Origin: an uncultured Clostridium sp.
Lineage (GTDB): Bacteria; Bacillota; Clostridia; TANB77; CAG-465
Direction of reading: 5' to 3'
Assembly (NCBI GenBank): GCA_900553785.1
Contig: USES01000025.1
Span: 1-15,364 of the forward strand
DNA length: 15,364 nt
Shown: positions 1 through 7,893 of the stretch, piece by piece
Layout: the number at the start of each line of letters is the position of its first letter
Position numbering within the stretch: the first letter of the stretch is position 1
The notes under the pieces: model-generated
Database searches by the model: none
What the model was told of the DNA's origin: nothing
The model's input: the letters and a program-made list of their open reading frames with translations, nothing else
Position numbers and translations under genes: made by a program

Positions 1-1
1 A

Positions 2-67
2 TATGAAATAATCTTAAGAAAAAAATTAGTGAAAAAATTTTTAAATGAGTGGAAAGATAAAAATTAA
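2..67 (+). CDS. possible 3' end of an upstream gene (partial)
   Basis: An open frame runs in from the left edge and stops at TAA 65-67. It reads as a 21-residue lysine-rich tail ending in EWKDKN. Nothing identifies a family. It could be the C-terminus of a gene that starts outside the window, or a chance open frame, since AT-rich DNA of this length is often open. No terminator is seen between it and the next promoter at 213. Confidence 0.3.
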   Translation, partial: YEIILRKKLVKKFLNEWKDKN

Positions 68-212
68 ATGATAAAAATTTTACATTAAGATGCAATTGTT
101 ATATCACGGGCTAAAACAAAAGACAAACCAATAATATGTGTCGAAAATTGTAGAACACAGAACTTTAACTAAGCTCTATTTTATTTTTTAGCTTTATTTA
201 TTGCATAATAAG

Positions 213-241
213 TTGAATTTTGTAGAAAGTATTGGTATACT
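213..241 (+). promoter_or_regulatory. sigma-A-type promoter of the NRPS-kinase operon
   Basis: The -35 box is TTGAAT (213-218). A 17-bp spacer leads to -10 TATACT (236-241), preceded by TGG as an extended -10 element. Transcription would begin near 248, giving a leader of about 30 nt before the start codon at 280. Positions 1-212 hold no other convincing signal besides the possible partial gene. Confidence 0.6.
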
Positions 242-255
242 TACACTATAAGTAT
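237..255. promoter_or_regulatory. inverted repeat over the -10/start site (candidate operator)
   Basis: ATACTTA (237-243) and TAAGTAT (249-255) form a perfect 7-bp inverted repeat separated by 5 bp. It covers the end of the -10 box and the predicted start site. A dimeric repressor bound here would block the NRPS promoter. The bound regulator is unknown. Short AT-rich palindromes can arise by chance. Confidence 0.4.
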
Positions 256-267
256 ATTTGCACGTTT

Positions 268-273
268 GGAGGA
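268..273 (+). promoter_or_regulatory. ribosome binding site fixing the NRPS start at 280
   Basis: GGAGGA lies 6 nt before ATG 280. A longer reading from ATG 232 would start inside the promoter, with no ribosome binding site, so the start at 280 is chosen. Confidence 0.8.
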
Positions 274-279
274 TATAGT

Positions 280-3200
280 ATGGATAATAAATATAGTTTA
301 ACGTATCCGCAAAAAAATATTTGGATGGTTGAAGAATTTTTTGGGAAATCACCAATAAATACGATTGTAGGGTTGTTTTATGTAAATAACGGATTTGATA
401 GAGAAAAATGCGAAATAGCTATAAACAAAATTGTTGAATTAAATGATGCTTTAAGATTACAATTGTATAAAGAGGATGACAATGTATTCCAAAAAATAGT
501 TCAGTATGATTATTTTAAAGTAGATTTTTATGATTTAACAGAATGTGGGAAGACAGAAGAAGAATTGAATCAGGAGATAACTCAAAAACCATTTGATATA
601 ATTAATTCACCGCTATACTATTTTGCCATAGTTAAAATAAGTAAAGACAGGGCATATATTTTTACAAAATTACATCATTTGGTGGCTGATGCATGGACGT
701 ATTCTAATATAGCGAATATGTTATCTGAATTCATCGAAGGAATGACAGAAGATGACGAGAAGCCATCGTATTTGGAATTTATCGACAGTGAAAAAGAATA
801 TGTTTTATCTGAAAGGTTTATCAAGGACAAAGAATTTTGGCAAGAATATTTAGATGGTTTAGAAGAATGTGTAAGCTTAAAAGATATAGACAAAGTAGTA
901 GAAAATAAAGCTAATAGATATACTATTACATTAGACAATGTTATATGTGAAGAATTGAAAAACTATTGTAAAGTTAATAGGGTGTCCCCATATACAGTGT
1001 TTATGACTTCACTTGCAATATATGTGCATAGAGTAACCTCAAAGGAAGATTTTGTAATTGGTACACCAGTATTAAATAGAACAAATGCTAGAGAAAAGAA
1101 GATGCTTGGCATGTTTGTAAGCACAATGCCAGTTAGATTTAAAATTGACGAAAAAATTACTTTTACAGATATGTGTAAGAGTTCTTCTAGGGAATCATTG
1201 ACACAATTTAGGCATCAAAAATATCCATATTCGCTAATATTAAAAGATTTTAAAGAAAAAAACGATCTAAAGTCTAATTTATATTCAATTATGTTATCGT
1301 ACCAAAATGCTAGATTTGATAGCAAGAGCAATGACAAGTCAAAATATACGACAGAATGGGTATTTAGTAAAAATATTCAAAATGAGTTAGAAATACATAT
1401 AATGGATATGGATGAAACTGGAACGTTTCAGGTTCATTTTGATTACCAAACTGAACTATTTAAAGAAGATGAAATCAAATTTTTAGCAGATAGAATTATT
1501 ACAATAATAAAAGATGGAATTGAAAATAATGCTACTATTAGAGACATTAAAATTATGTCTGATGAAGAAATGCATAGAATATTATATGAATATAATGATA
1601 CAGTTCGTGACTATCCAAGAAATAAAACAGTGGTTGAGTTATTTGAAGAACAAGCGAAAAATAATCCTGAGGCTATAGCTGTGGTATTCGAAAACTCTAG
1701 TCTTACATACCAAAAGCTTAATGAAAGAGCAAATTTTGTAGCACAAGTGCTGAAAGAAAATGGAGTAAGGCCACATGATGCAGTCGGAATCATTATAGAT
1801 AAATCATTTGATCTTATTATTGCAATTCTTGCAACATTAAAAACAGGAGCATTTTATGTACCTGTTGAAAAAAATTACAATAACGCTAGAAAAGAATTTA
1901 TGTTAATAAATGCTGGAGCCAATATTGCTTTAACAGATGAAGATGAAGAAAACATAAATCTTAAACAGATCAAAGTAAGTGAGGTTTGGGGAGTAAAAAG
2001 GGAAAATGTCACATGCAAAAAAACACCAGATGACGCAAATTGTGTATTATATACATCTGGTACAACAGGGGAACCCAAAGGTGCACTTTTAGCTGATAGA
2101 AATATAACAAAACTTGTTAAAAATCCAGATTATATAACATTTCAAAGCTCAGATAGGATACTTCAAGCAGCCTCGACTTCTTTTGATGTTTCTCTTTTTG
2201 AAATATGGGGAGCTCTGTTAAATGGAGCAACATTATATTTAATAAAAAAATCAGATTTAGTTACGCCAAGTGTATTAAAGAAAAATTTGCAAGATAATAT
2301 GATAACGATATTGTGGATAACATCAGCCTTATTTAATCAAATGATAGAAGCCGATGCCAAAATGTTTAAATGTTTAAGAAGGATATTTACAGGTGGAGAT
2401 GTTATTTCTATAAAGCATGTAAATATGTTAAAAGAAGCTTGCCCATCACTTCTTATTACAAATTGTTATGGACCAACTGAATGTGTGGCGTTCACTAATA
2501 CGTATAACATATATGATAAAATGTATATGAGGGTTCCATTAGGTAGGCCAATTTCAAATACAACGGGTTATGTAATGGATAAAAAAGATCGTTTACTTCC
2601 TTTGTATGTTCAAGGGGAATATGTAATAGGTGGGGAAAGTGTTGGAATTGGTTATATTAATAAGCCAGAACTAACTCATGAAAAGTTTATAAAGAACACA
2701 ATAGACAATAAATTTATAATAGATAGATTATATAAAACAGGCGATATTGTGCAGATGATAGACAATGGCAAAATTGATTTTATAGGTAGAAGGGATAATC
2801 AAATAAAAATTAGAGGCTATAGAATTGAATTAGACGAGATAAAAGTTAGTATGCAGTCATTTAATAAGGTTAGGGATGCAGTAGCTATTGTGAAAGAGAA
2901 AAACGGAGATAAAAGGATAATTGCATATTACACAAGTGATGTTAAAGAAGATAATATGGAATTTACTGATTATTTAAAAACCAAATTGCCTTTTTATATG
3001 ATACCTTCATCAATGTTACAACTTGACAAAATTCCAATAAATCAGAATGGAAAGATAGATAGAAAAAATTTACCAGACATTGAAAACACAGTACACATTA
3101 ATGAAGGAAATAGTAGTATTGAGTATACAGGCATATATAAAATAATATATGAAGTTTTTAAAGAGGTAACTGGAATAGAAATTATAGGAAAAGATGATAG

Positions 3201-4578
3201 CTTTTTTGAAATAGGCGGAGATTCTGTTTCAGTAATAAAAGTAATATCTAAGCTTTCTAAAAACGATATTCAAATTACATTCCAAGATGTGTATAAATAT
3301 CCTTCAATAAAGGAATTGGGTGATATGATATCTAAAAACTATAAAGCCAGATCTATATCTGAAAATTTAAAGAATATGGATTTTAGTATGATAGATAAAC
3401 TACTTGAAAAAAATGTAATTAAAAAAGAATTAGTAATGAAGAATGAAAGCAAAAATATTCTACTTACTGGGGCTACAGGATTTTTAGGAGCACATATATT
3501 AAATAAATATATTGAAAGCAATTCACAGGCTAAGGTATATTGTATAGTAAGGGCAAAAGGTAATTTAAGTGGAAACGAGAGATTGAAACAACGCCTCGCA
3601 TATTTCTTTGGAGAAGAATATGTTGACAGGATTAAAGAAAATGTAGTTGTAATAGAGGGGGACATATTAGATAAAAATATATTTGAAAATGAAAATGTAA
3701 AAGTTATTTCGGATATAGATATAATTATTAATTCGGCTGCATATGTAAAACATTTTGGATCGCTTGAATTATTTGAAAAAATAAATACTGAGTCAGTTGC
3801 ATATCTTGCGGACATTGCGTCTAAGTATAATAAAGAGTTTATACAGATATCCACTTTAAGTGTATCGGGAAATATATTGGAAAATGGACAAGTACAGCAG
3901 ACAGCTATCAAGCCAGGTACAATATTTAATGAGAACAAAATATATATAGGACAAGACTTAGATAATGTTTATGCCTATTCAAAATTTTTAGGTGAAAAAG
4001 AAGTATATGATAGGATAATTTCAAAAGGCTTAAAGGCCAAAGTAATAAGAATGGGAAATTTGACGGGAAGGTTGAATGATGGAAAATTTCAACCTAATGT
4101 TGAAGAAAATGCTTTTGCTCAAAGATTGAAAACAATAATAGATTTAAAATTGATGCCAGAGAATCTATTAGATTTTGATGTGGAATTTACACCAATTGAC
4201 TGTGCTGCAGAAGCAATAGTTAAACTATCTAATTTAGATTGTGACTATAATACATTTCATTTGTTTAACGATAATCACATAAAAATGAGTAGGCTAAATC
4301 AAATATTTAAAGAACTTAATATAAATCTTGAAATTATTTCTAAAGATAAAATGACCAAAGTTTTAACTGAATTTATGGATAAAGATTATTCTAAAATTCA
4401 AGGTATAGCTCAAGATTTGAATTCAAATAAAGAATTGGATTACAATTCAGCTATAAAAATAAAGGAGAATTTTACTAAGAAAGTGCTTGATTTATGCGGA
4501 TTTAGATGGCCTGAGTTGGGTAAAGATTATATTAAAAAATATTTAATTGCTTTGAATTTGTTGAAGGAGAATGAATAA
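280..4578 (+). CDS. single-module NRPS with terminal thioester reductase (C-A-T-R)
   Basis: This 1432-residue synthetase should load one amino acid, condense it with an acyl or aminoacyl donor, and release the product reductively with NAD(P)H as an aldehyde or alcohol. The domains follow in order. The condensation domain (about 1-430) has its active-site motif at H132-H133 and D137, with Ala138 where Gly is usual. The adenylation domain (about 455-930) has the phosphate loop at 592-601, YGPTE at 730-734 and the A10 lysine K925. The carrier domain has GGDS with Ser982, the phosphopantetheine site. The reductase domain (about 1055-1430) has TGATGFLG at 1063-1070 and YxxxK at Y1231/K1235. The lining residues give the code DVFWFGCAFK, which suggests an aliphatic or other hydrophobic substrate (tentative). 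No second module, Sfp-type transferase or exporter is nearby, so the donor and the activating enzyme come from elsewhere. The product is not known. Confidence 0.93.
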   Translation: MDNKYSLTYPQKNIWMVEEFFGKSPINTIVGLFYVNNGFDREKCEIAINKIVELNDALRLQLYKEDDNVFQKIVQYDYFKVDFYDLTECGKTEEELNQEITQKPFDIINSPLYYFAIVKISKDRAYIFTKLHHLVADAWTYSNIANMLSEFIEGMTEDDEKPSYLEFIDSEKEYVLSERFIKDKEFWQEYLDGLEECVSLKDIDKVVENKANRYTITLDNVICEELKNYCKVNRVSPYTVFMTSLAIYVHRVTSKEDFVIGTPVLNRTNAREKKMLGMFVSTMPVRFKIDEKITFTDMCKSSSRESLTQFRHQKYPYSLILKDFKEKNDLKSNLYSIMLSYQNARFDSKSNDKSKYTTEWVFSKNIQNELEIHIMDMDETGTFQVHFDYQTELFKEDEIKFLADRIITIIKDGIENNATIRDIKIMSDEEMHRILYEYNDTVRDYPRNKTVVELFEEQAKNNPEAIAVVFENSSLTYQKLNERANFVAQVLKENGVRPHDAVGIIIDKSFDLIIAILATLKTGAFYVPVEKNYNNARKEFMLINAGANIALTDEDEENINLKQIKVSEVWGVKRENVTCKKTPDDANCVLYTSGTTGEPKGALLADRNITKLVKNPDYITFQSSDRILQAASTSFDVSLFEIWGALLNGATLYLIKKSDLVTPSVLKKNLQDNMITILWITSALFNQMIEADAKMFKCLRRIFTGGDVISIKHVNMLKEACPSLLITNCYGPTECVAFTNTYNIYDKMYMRVPLGRPISNTTGYVMDKKDRLLPLYVQGEYVIGGESVGIGYINKPELTHEKFIKNTIDNKFIIDRLYKTGDIVQMIDNGKIDFIGRRDNQIKIRGYRIELDEIKVSMQSFNKVRDAVAIVKEKNGDKRIIAYYTSDVKEDNMEFTDYLKTKLPFYMIPSSMLQLDKIPINQNGKIDRKNLPDIENTVHINEGNSSIEYTGIYKIIYEVFKEVTGIEIIGKDDSFFEIGGDSVSVIKVISKLSKNDIQITFQDVYKYPSIKELGDMISKNYKARSISENLKNMDFSMIDKLLEKNVIKKELVMKNESKNILLTGATGFLGAHILNKYIESNSQAKVYCIVRAKGNLSGNERLKQRLAYFFGEEYVDRIKENVVVIEGDILDKNIFENENVKVISDIDIIINSAAYVKHFGSLELFEKINTESVAYLADIASKYNKEFIQISTLSVSGNILENGQVQQTAIKPGTIFNENKIYIGQDLDNVYAYSKFLGEKEVYDRIISKGLKAKVIRMGNLTGRLNDGKFQPNVEENAFAQRLKTIIDLKLMPENLLDFDVEFTPIDCAAEAIVKLSNLDCDYNTFHLFNDNHIKMSRLNQIFKELNINLEIISKDKMTKVLTEFMDKDYSKIQGIAQDLNSNKELDYNSAIKIKENFTKKVLDLCGFRWPELGKDYIKKYLIALNLLKENE

Positions 4579-6320
4579 TGATATTTAAAGTAGAATTGAC
4601 AATATGTATAATTTCATTCATATTGTTTAGCGTTATGATAGGAAATTTAGAAAAAAAGAGAAAAAGTAACAAAGAAAATAAACTTTATGAAAGCTTTATG
4701 TCACTATGTGGTGTATTTCTAATATATTTGTTTGGGCTAATTGCTCAAATAGTGTATATAAATATTGTTCCTGATACAAAATATGCTATTTACTTTGATT
4801 ATTTTGTGTATCTTGGGGCAATGTATTTACCAATAAGATTTTTTGTAATCTCTAAAAGATTTGAAAATAATAACGTCAATCTTAAAAGGTACAATTGGCT
4901 GTATTGGTTTGCAACTGCTTTGCTTTTGATTCTTTGGACAAATGATTTTCATCATTTATTTTACAGAGAATATTCAATATATTTTAGAGAAACGGTGTTT
5001 GGACCTTTTCTAGTAGTATTTTCAATTTGGGCATATACGTTGTATAGTTTGTCTGTTATAAATATAGTAAAAAGTTCAATGAATAAGTCTGGCATGATCA
5101 CAGTTCAAAGTATACTTGTTATATTGGGAATACTTATTCCACTTATGGGCAATTTTGTTGGAATAATGGGAATATTCAACACTACTATATATTTGCAAGC
5201 AATTCTTTTTGCAATAACGGTGCTATTATATTATATAGCAATATTTAAATTTAAAGCTTTAAACGTTGTACCAGTTGCGACAAAAACAATAATAGACAAT
5301 ATGACGGACTCATTTATTGTACTAAGTGAAGATGGAACAATAGTGGATTTGAATAAGACTTGTGAAAGCAAATTTAAACCAATAGTAGAATTAAAACAAA
5401 ACATAAATTTTTATGATGTATTAAGTCAAAAAGCAGTAGGTAAATTGAGTGACATAAAAGACGATATACAAACTGCCTTTGAAAGCAAAAAAGCAATAAA
5501 CAAAGAGTATCATATAGTAGTAGATGGATATGACAGATATTTTGACACAGACATACAGCCTATTAAGGCTAAAAGAGGAAACGAATATGTTGCAATACTT
5601 CTTCTTATACGAGATGTAACTCAAGAGAAAAAAGATATTGAAATAATGACGAAAAATGAAAATCTTGTAATACTAGGTGAACTTGCAGGGGGAGTAGCGC
5701 ACGATATAAATACACCAATATCTGCGATTAAAAGTGGAATAACAATACTAAAGCCTATGTCAAGAAGTGAAGATGAAACTATGCTTTTAAATAGCATGGA
5801 TAGTTGTGCAGATAAAATAATTGCATTGGTTAATAGCCTAAGAAATCAAATAAGAAATATAGGTAGTGACAGTGTGACGGATATTAGTATTACTAATATT
5901 TTGAAAGATATTAAGCTTATATTAAATAATGAACTTAAAAAGAATAATGTAACTTTAGATATTAGTGTAGAAGAGGATATACATATAAATGGAAATCCAA
6001 CAAAATTATCTCAAGTAATAACAAATATTATTACAAATGCCATACAAGCATATGATGGTAAAGGCGGAAAAGTGGAGGTAATATTGAGAAAACAGAAAAA
6101 TAATGCAGTAATATCTGTAATAGATCATGCGTCTGGAATCCCTGAAAGAGTGAGACCATATATATTTAAAAACATTCTTACTACTAAGGGTGTGTCTGGT
6201 ACAGGATTTGGGTTATATCTAGCATATTCTGTAATAAAAGGAGCATTTGGTGGAGATATAACATTTGAAACGGAGACAGGAAAGGGAACTACATTTGTTA
6301 TATCTATACCATTGAAATAA
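4578..6320 (+). CDS. membrane sensor histidine kinase (N-terminal 7TM, PAS, HisKA, HATPase)
   Basis: This 580-residue sensor kinase is probably in the cytoplasmic membrane. About seven hydrophobic segments fall between residues 7 and 224, with a FHHLFY motif typical of the 7TM region found in Gram-positive kinases (HisKA_7TM). A PAS-like domain covers about 235-350. The H-box has phospho-acceptor His375 in GGVAHDINTP. In the ATP-binding domain, N483/N487 form the N-box, Asp516 lies in DHASGIP (normally DxGxGI, so one Gly is Ala), and GTGFGLYL covers 541-548. All catalytic parts look intact. ATG 4578 overlaps the NRPS stop codon as TAATG, with AAGGAG at 4564-4569, so the two are translationally coupled. 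No response regulator is present in the window, so its partner must be encoded elsewhere. Its ligand is unknown. The coupling suggests it may sense the NRPS product, which is inference. Confidence 0.92.
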   Translation: MIFKVELTICIISFILFSVMIGNLEKKRKSNKENKLYESFMSLCGVFLIYLFGLIAQIVYINIVPDTKYAIYFDYFVYLGAMYLPIRFFVISKRFENNNVNLKRYNWLYWFATALLLILWTNDFHHLFYREYSIYFRETVFGPFLVVFSIWAYTLYSLSVINIVKSSMNKSGMITVQSILVILGILIPLMGNFVGIMGIFNTTIYLQAILFAITVLLYYIAIFKFKALNVVPVATKTIIDNMTDSFIVLSEDGTIVDLNKTCESKFKPIVELKQNINFYDVLSQKAVGKLSDIKDDIQTAFESKKAINKEYHIVVDGYDRYFDTDIQPIKAKRGNEYVAILLLIRDVTQEKKDIEIMTKNENLVILGELAGGVAHDINTPISAIKSGITILKPMSRSEDETMLLNSMDSCADKIIALVNSLRNQIRNIGSDSVTDISITNILKDIKLILNNELKKNNVTLDISVEEDIHINGNPTKLSQVITNIITNAIQAYDGKGGKVEVILRKQKNNAVISVIDHASGIPERVRPYIFKNILTTKGVSGTGFGLYLAYSVIKGAFGGDITFETETGKGTTFVISIPLK

Positions 6321-6330
6321 TTAAAAATAA

Positions 6331-6359
6331 AAAGCGACTTCAATTTGAAGTCGCTTTTT
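6331..6359. terminator. bidirectional intrinsic terminator
   Basis: A perfect 12-bp stem (6331-6342 with 6346-6357) and a 3-nt loop are followed by a T-run on the plus strand. On the minus strand the T-run continues as TTTTTATTTTT. It ends both the kinase operon and the convergent regulator gene. The last codons and the stop of the regulator lie inside the stem. Confidence 0.9.
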
Positions 6360-7443
6360 CAGTAGCCGATATGTATTGTGCATCTTGATAAATCGCAATT
6401 AGGGCTTGCATATATGGTATATCAAACAGAGAACATAATTTTATAATAGAAACAACGTTATTTGGTATAAATAATTTTCCACCTCTTTTACCATATTCAA
6501 GCGCTAGATAATTCCTATAACCAATACCTAATTCTTTTGCTGCTACAGATGAGTACATCTTTTTGTTTAATCTTGCTGAGCGTATAAGTTTTCCAAACAT
6601 TAAGTTACAGTTATATGTAACTTCACTATCGGCTAGGATTACACGAACATCAGAAGAAGTATATCCCAAATCTGCAGCTACTGCGTCAAATACGTCTATC
6701 ACTGGAATTCTGTGTTCTTTTGCAATTTGACACAGCTTGGTAAGCGAATCTACTTCAATTTGACCGTTTTCAAGTTTCTTTTGGTAAGATGGAGAAAATG
6801 ATATTACAGTGTAATCATCTTTGGCATTGAGTAACAATTTAGATAAATTTGATTCCCATTTGTTGTGCACTAATTTACCATGTTTTAGATCTTGGAAGAT
6901 CAAAGAAATTAGTTCACTGTATGGAATGTCAAGAAGATAGCATACATTAATTATGAATGATATAGTTGTTATAGCTCCGTAATCTCCTAATTCAAGCTTT
7001 GTAAAATAAAACTTGTTTATATGGAGAAGTTCTGAAGCTTCTTGTAAATCCAGTCCTTTTTCTAACCGAGCTTGTCTTATTTTTAAGGAGGCTCTGTACT
7101 TGCAATGCAGAAGCGAAAAATCTTTATAGCTCTTTGAAAAATTTTTAGTTCTAGTAGGAGTTTCATGATACAGCAACCCAGCCGCTTCAAAGTCTTTAAT
7201 GACGAGCTCAAAAATGTCGTAAAGAGGGATATTTAAGACATTACAAATACGAGATAAAGTATCTATGTTGTTAATTATGCGTGGGGCATTTGAATATTGA
7301 CAATAACCCCATTCCAAAGTTAAGAGGTGAGCTTCAGAGATACTAGCAAGCTTAGCTAGGTCTTCTAATTTTAAACCTCTTGCTACTCTAGTATCTCTGA
7401 TTTTTTGACCAGATAATGTTTTACTTGTCTTTAAGTTTCTCAT
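6340..7443 (-). CDS. regulator with four tandem HTH_XRE-like repeats
   Basis: This 367-residue protein repeats an XRE-type helix-turn-helix unit of roughly 75-90 residues. Units span about 12-86, 118-187, 200-258 and 283-355. Units 1, 2 and 4 begin with a similar IRxAR signature (KIRDTR, KIRQAR, LIRSAR). All four end in a helix pattern such as NIPLYDIFELVIKD, DIPYSELISLIFQD, RIPVIDVFDAVAAD or DIPYMQALIAIYQD. Unit 3 is shortened and its HTH helices are degraded. XRE proteins are DNA-binding regulators, usually with one such domain, so a four-repeat chain could bind extended or multiple sites as a monomer. No enzyme, sensor or toxin partner is attached. AAAGGAA precedes the ATG. It faces the NRPS-kinase operon across a shared terminator. 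A link to that operon is possible but not shown. Its targets are unknown. Confidence 0.85.
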   Translation of the reverse strand: MRNLKTSKTLSGQKIRDTRVARGLKLEDLAKLASISEAHLLTLEWGYCQYSNAPRIINNIDTLSRICNVLNIPLYDIFELVIKDFEAAGLLYHETPTRTKNFSKSYKDFSLLHCKYRASLKIRQARLEKGLDLQEASELLHINKFYFTKLELGDYGAITTISFIINVCYLLDIPYSELISLIFQDLKHGKLVHNKWESNLSKLLLNAKDDYTVISFSPSYQKKLENGQIEVDSLTKLCQIAKEHRIPVIDVFDAVAADLGYTSSDVRVILADSEVTYNCNLMFGKLIRSARLNKKMYSSVAAKELGIGYRNYLALEYGKRGGKLFIPNNVVSIIKLCSLFDIPYMQALIAIYQDAQYISATEKATSN

Positions 7444-7502
7444 ATTAGGTTCCTTTCATATCAAATAATTATTTAATAATTAAAGCTTAAAAATACTAAT
7501 AT

Positions 7503-7531
7503 ATTATATAACCAGGTTTGTATTATGTCAA
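7503..7531 (-). promoter_or_regulatory. perfect consensus promoter of the XRE-repeat gene
   Basis: Read on the minus strand, TTGACA (7526-7531) is followed by a 17-bp spacer and TATAAT (7503-7508), which matches the sigma-A consensus exactly. The leader to the ATG is about 50 nt. The spacer holds a small palindrome, AACC-A-GGTT (7510-7518), a possible site for autorepression. Confidence 0.8.
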
Positions 7532-7608
7532 GTTCATACAAATAATTGACATATAACATGGATATTTAGCATATCTGAGTATAAAAGATAAAAATTTTTA
7601 CAAAAATG

Positions 7609-7637
7609 TTTACAAATAGATACATATTTGCTATAAT
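7609..7637 (+). promoter_or_regulatory. promoter of tRNA-Lys (and probably metK)
   Basis: TTTACA (7609-7614), a 17-bp spacer and TATAAT (7632-7637). The predicted start near 7644 lies about 14 nt before the mature tRNA. No other promoter-like pair was found between here and metK, so this probably drives tRNA, riboswitch and metK together. Confidence 0.75.
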
Positions 7638-7657
7638 ATTACCTGTACGAAGTACGT

Positions 7658-7733
7658 GTACCATTAGCTCAGTTGGTAGAGCAGTAGACTCTTAATCTAT
7701 TGGTCCAGGGTTCGAGTCCCTGATGGTGCACCA
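7658..7733 (+). tRNA. tRNA-Lys (anticodon CUU)
   Basis: A complete 76-nt cloverleaf. The acceptor strand GTACCAT (7658-7664) pairs with ATGGTGC (7723-7729) with one G-U pair. The D-arm is GCTC/GAGC. The anticodon stem GTAGA/TCTAT carries the loop CTCTTAA, with anticodon CTT at 7691-7693, reading the Lys codon AAG. The T-arm has GGTTCGA. Discriminator A and CCA are encoded at 7730-7733. No terminator follows, and the S-box aptamer begins 14 nt later. Confidence 0.96.
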
Positions 7734-7747
7734 AAATTAATAAGTAT

Positions 7748-7833
7748 TCTTATATAGAGTGATGGAGGGACTAGCCCAGAGATATCACACCAACCTATTA
7801 AGTTAGGTGGTAATGCTAGGTAGATAAGATAAC
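7748..7833 (+). promoter_or_regulatory. SAM riboswitch (S-box, SAM-I type) aptamer
   Basis: The leader of metK carries the S-box core GGAGGGACTAGCCC (7764-7777). P1 pairs TCTTAT (7748-7753) with ATAAGA (7824-7829). P2 pairs GTGAT (7759-7763) with ATCAC (7784-7788). P3 pairs ACCTA with TAGGT. The 3' strand of P1 overlaps AAGATAAC (7826-7833), which can pair exactly with GTTATCTT (7850-7857) in the terminator. SAM binding should hold P1, free the terminator and switch metK off. Low SAM should allow the antiterminator. The stretch after P3 departs somewhat from the usual S-box consensus. Confidence 0.9.
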
Positions 7834-7835
7834 TG

Positions 7836-7869
7836 AACACTCAAGATTGGTTATCTTGGGTGTTTTTTT
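7836..7869 (+). terminator. riboswitch-controlled terminator upstream of metK
   Basis: AACACTCAAGAT (7836-7847) pairs with ATCTTGGGTGTT (7853-7864) over 12 bp with one T-G pair, and a run of seven T ends at 7869. It competes with the 8-bp antiterminator helix that uses 7826-7833 and 7850-7857. Confidence 0.92.
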
Positions 7870-7893
7870 ATGGAAAGGTAGGAGAGAGGGTAT

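Noticed and set aside
232..279. NRPS start at ATG 232, adding 16 residues
   Set aside because: ATG 232 lies inside the promoter spacer and has no ribosome binding site. GGAGGA sits correctly for ATG 280.
3339..3938. 199-codon open frame on the minus strand inside the NRPS
   Set aside because: It lies opposite the carrier and reductase domains, has no recognisable protein pattern, and its low-complexity Ser/Phe/Leu content is what AT-rich coding DNA gives in antisense.
280..6320. Horizontal transfer of the NRPS-kinase operon based on lower GC
   Set aside because: Hand counts of 13/60 (901-960) and 14/60 (2701-2760) G+C against 22/60 in ddl (9961-10020) hint at a difference. The samples are too small, and the surface-protein gene is equally AT-rich.
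6340..7443. Antitoxin of a toxin-antitoxin pair
   Set aside because: It is far longer than an antitoxin, has four HTH-like units, and no small toxin gene is next to it.
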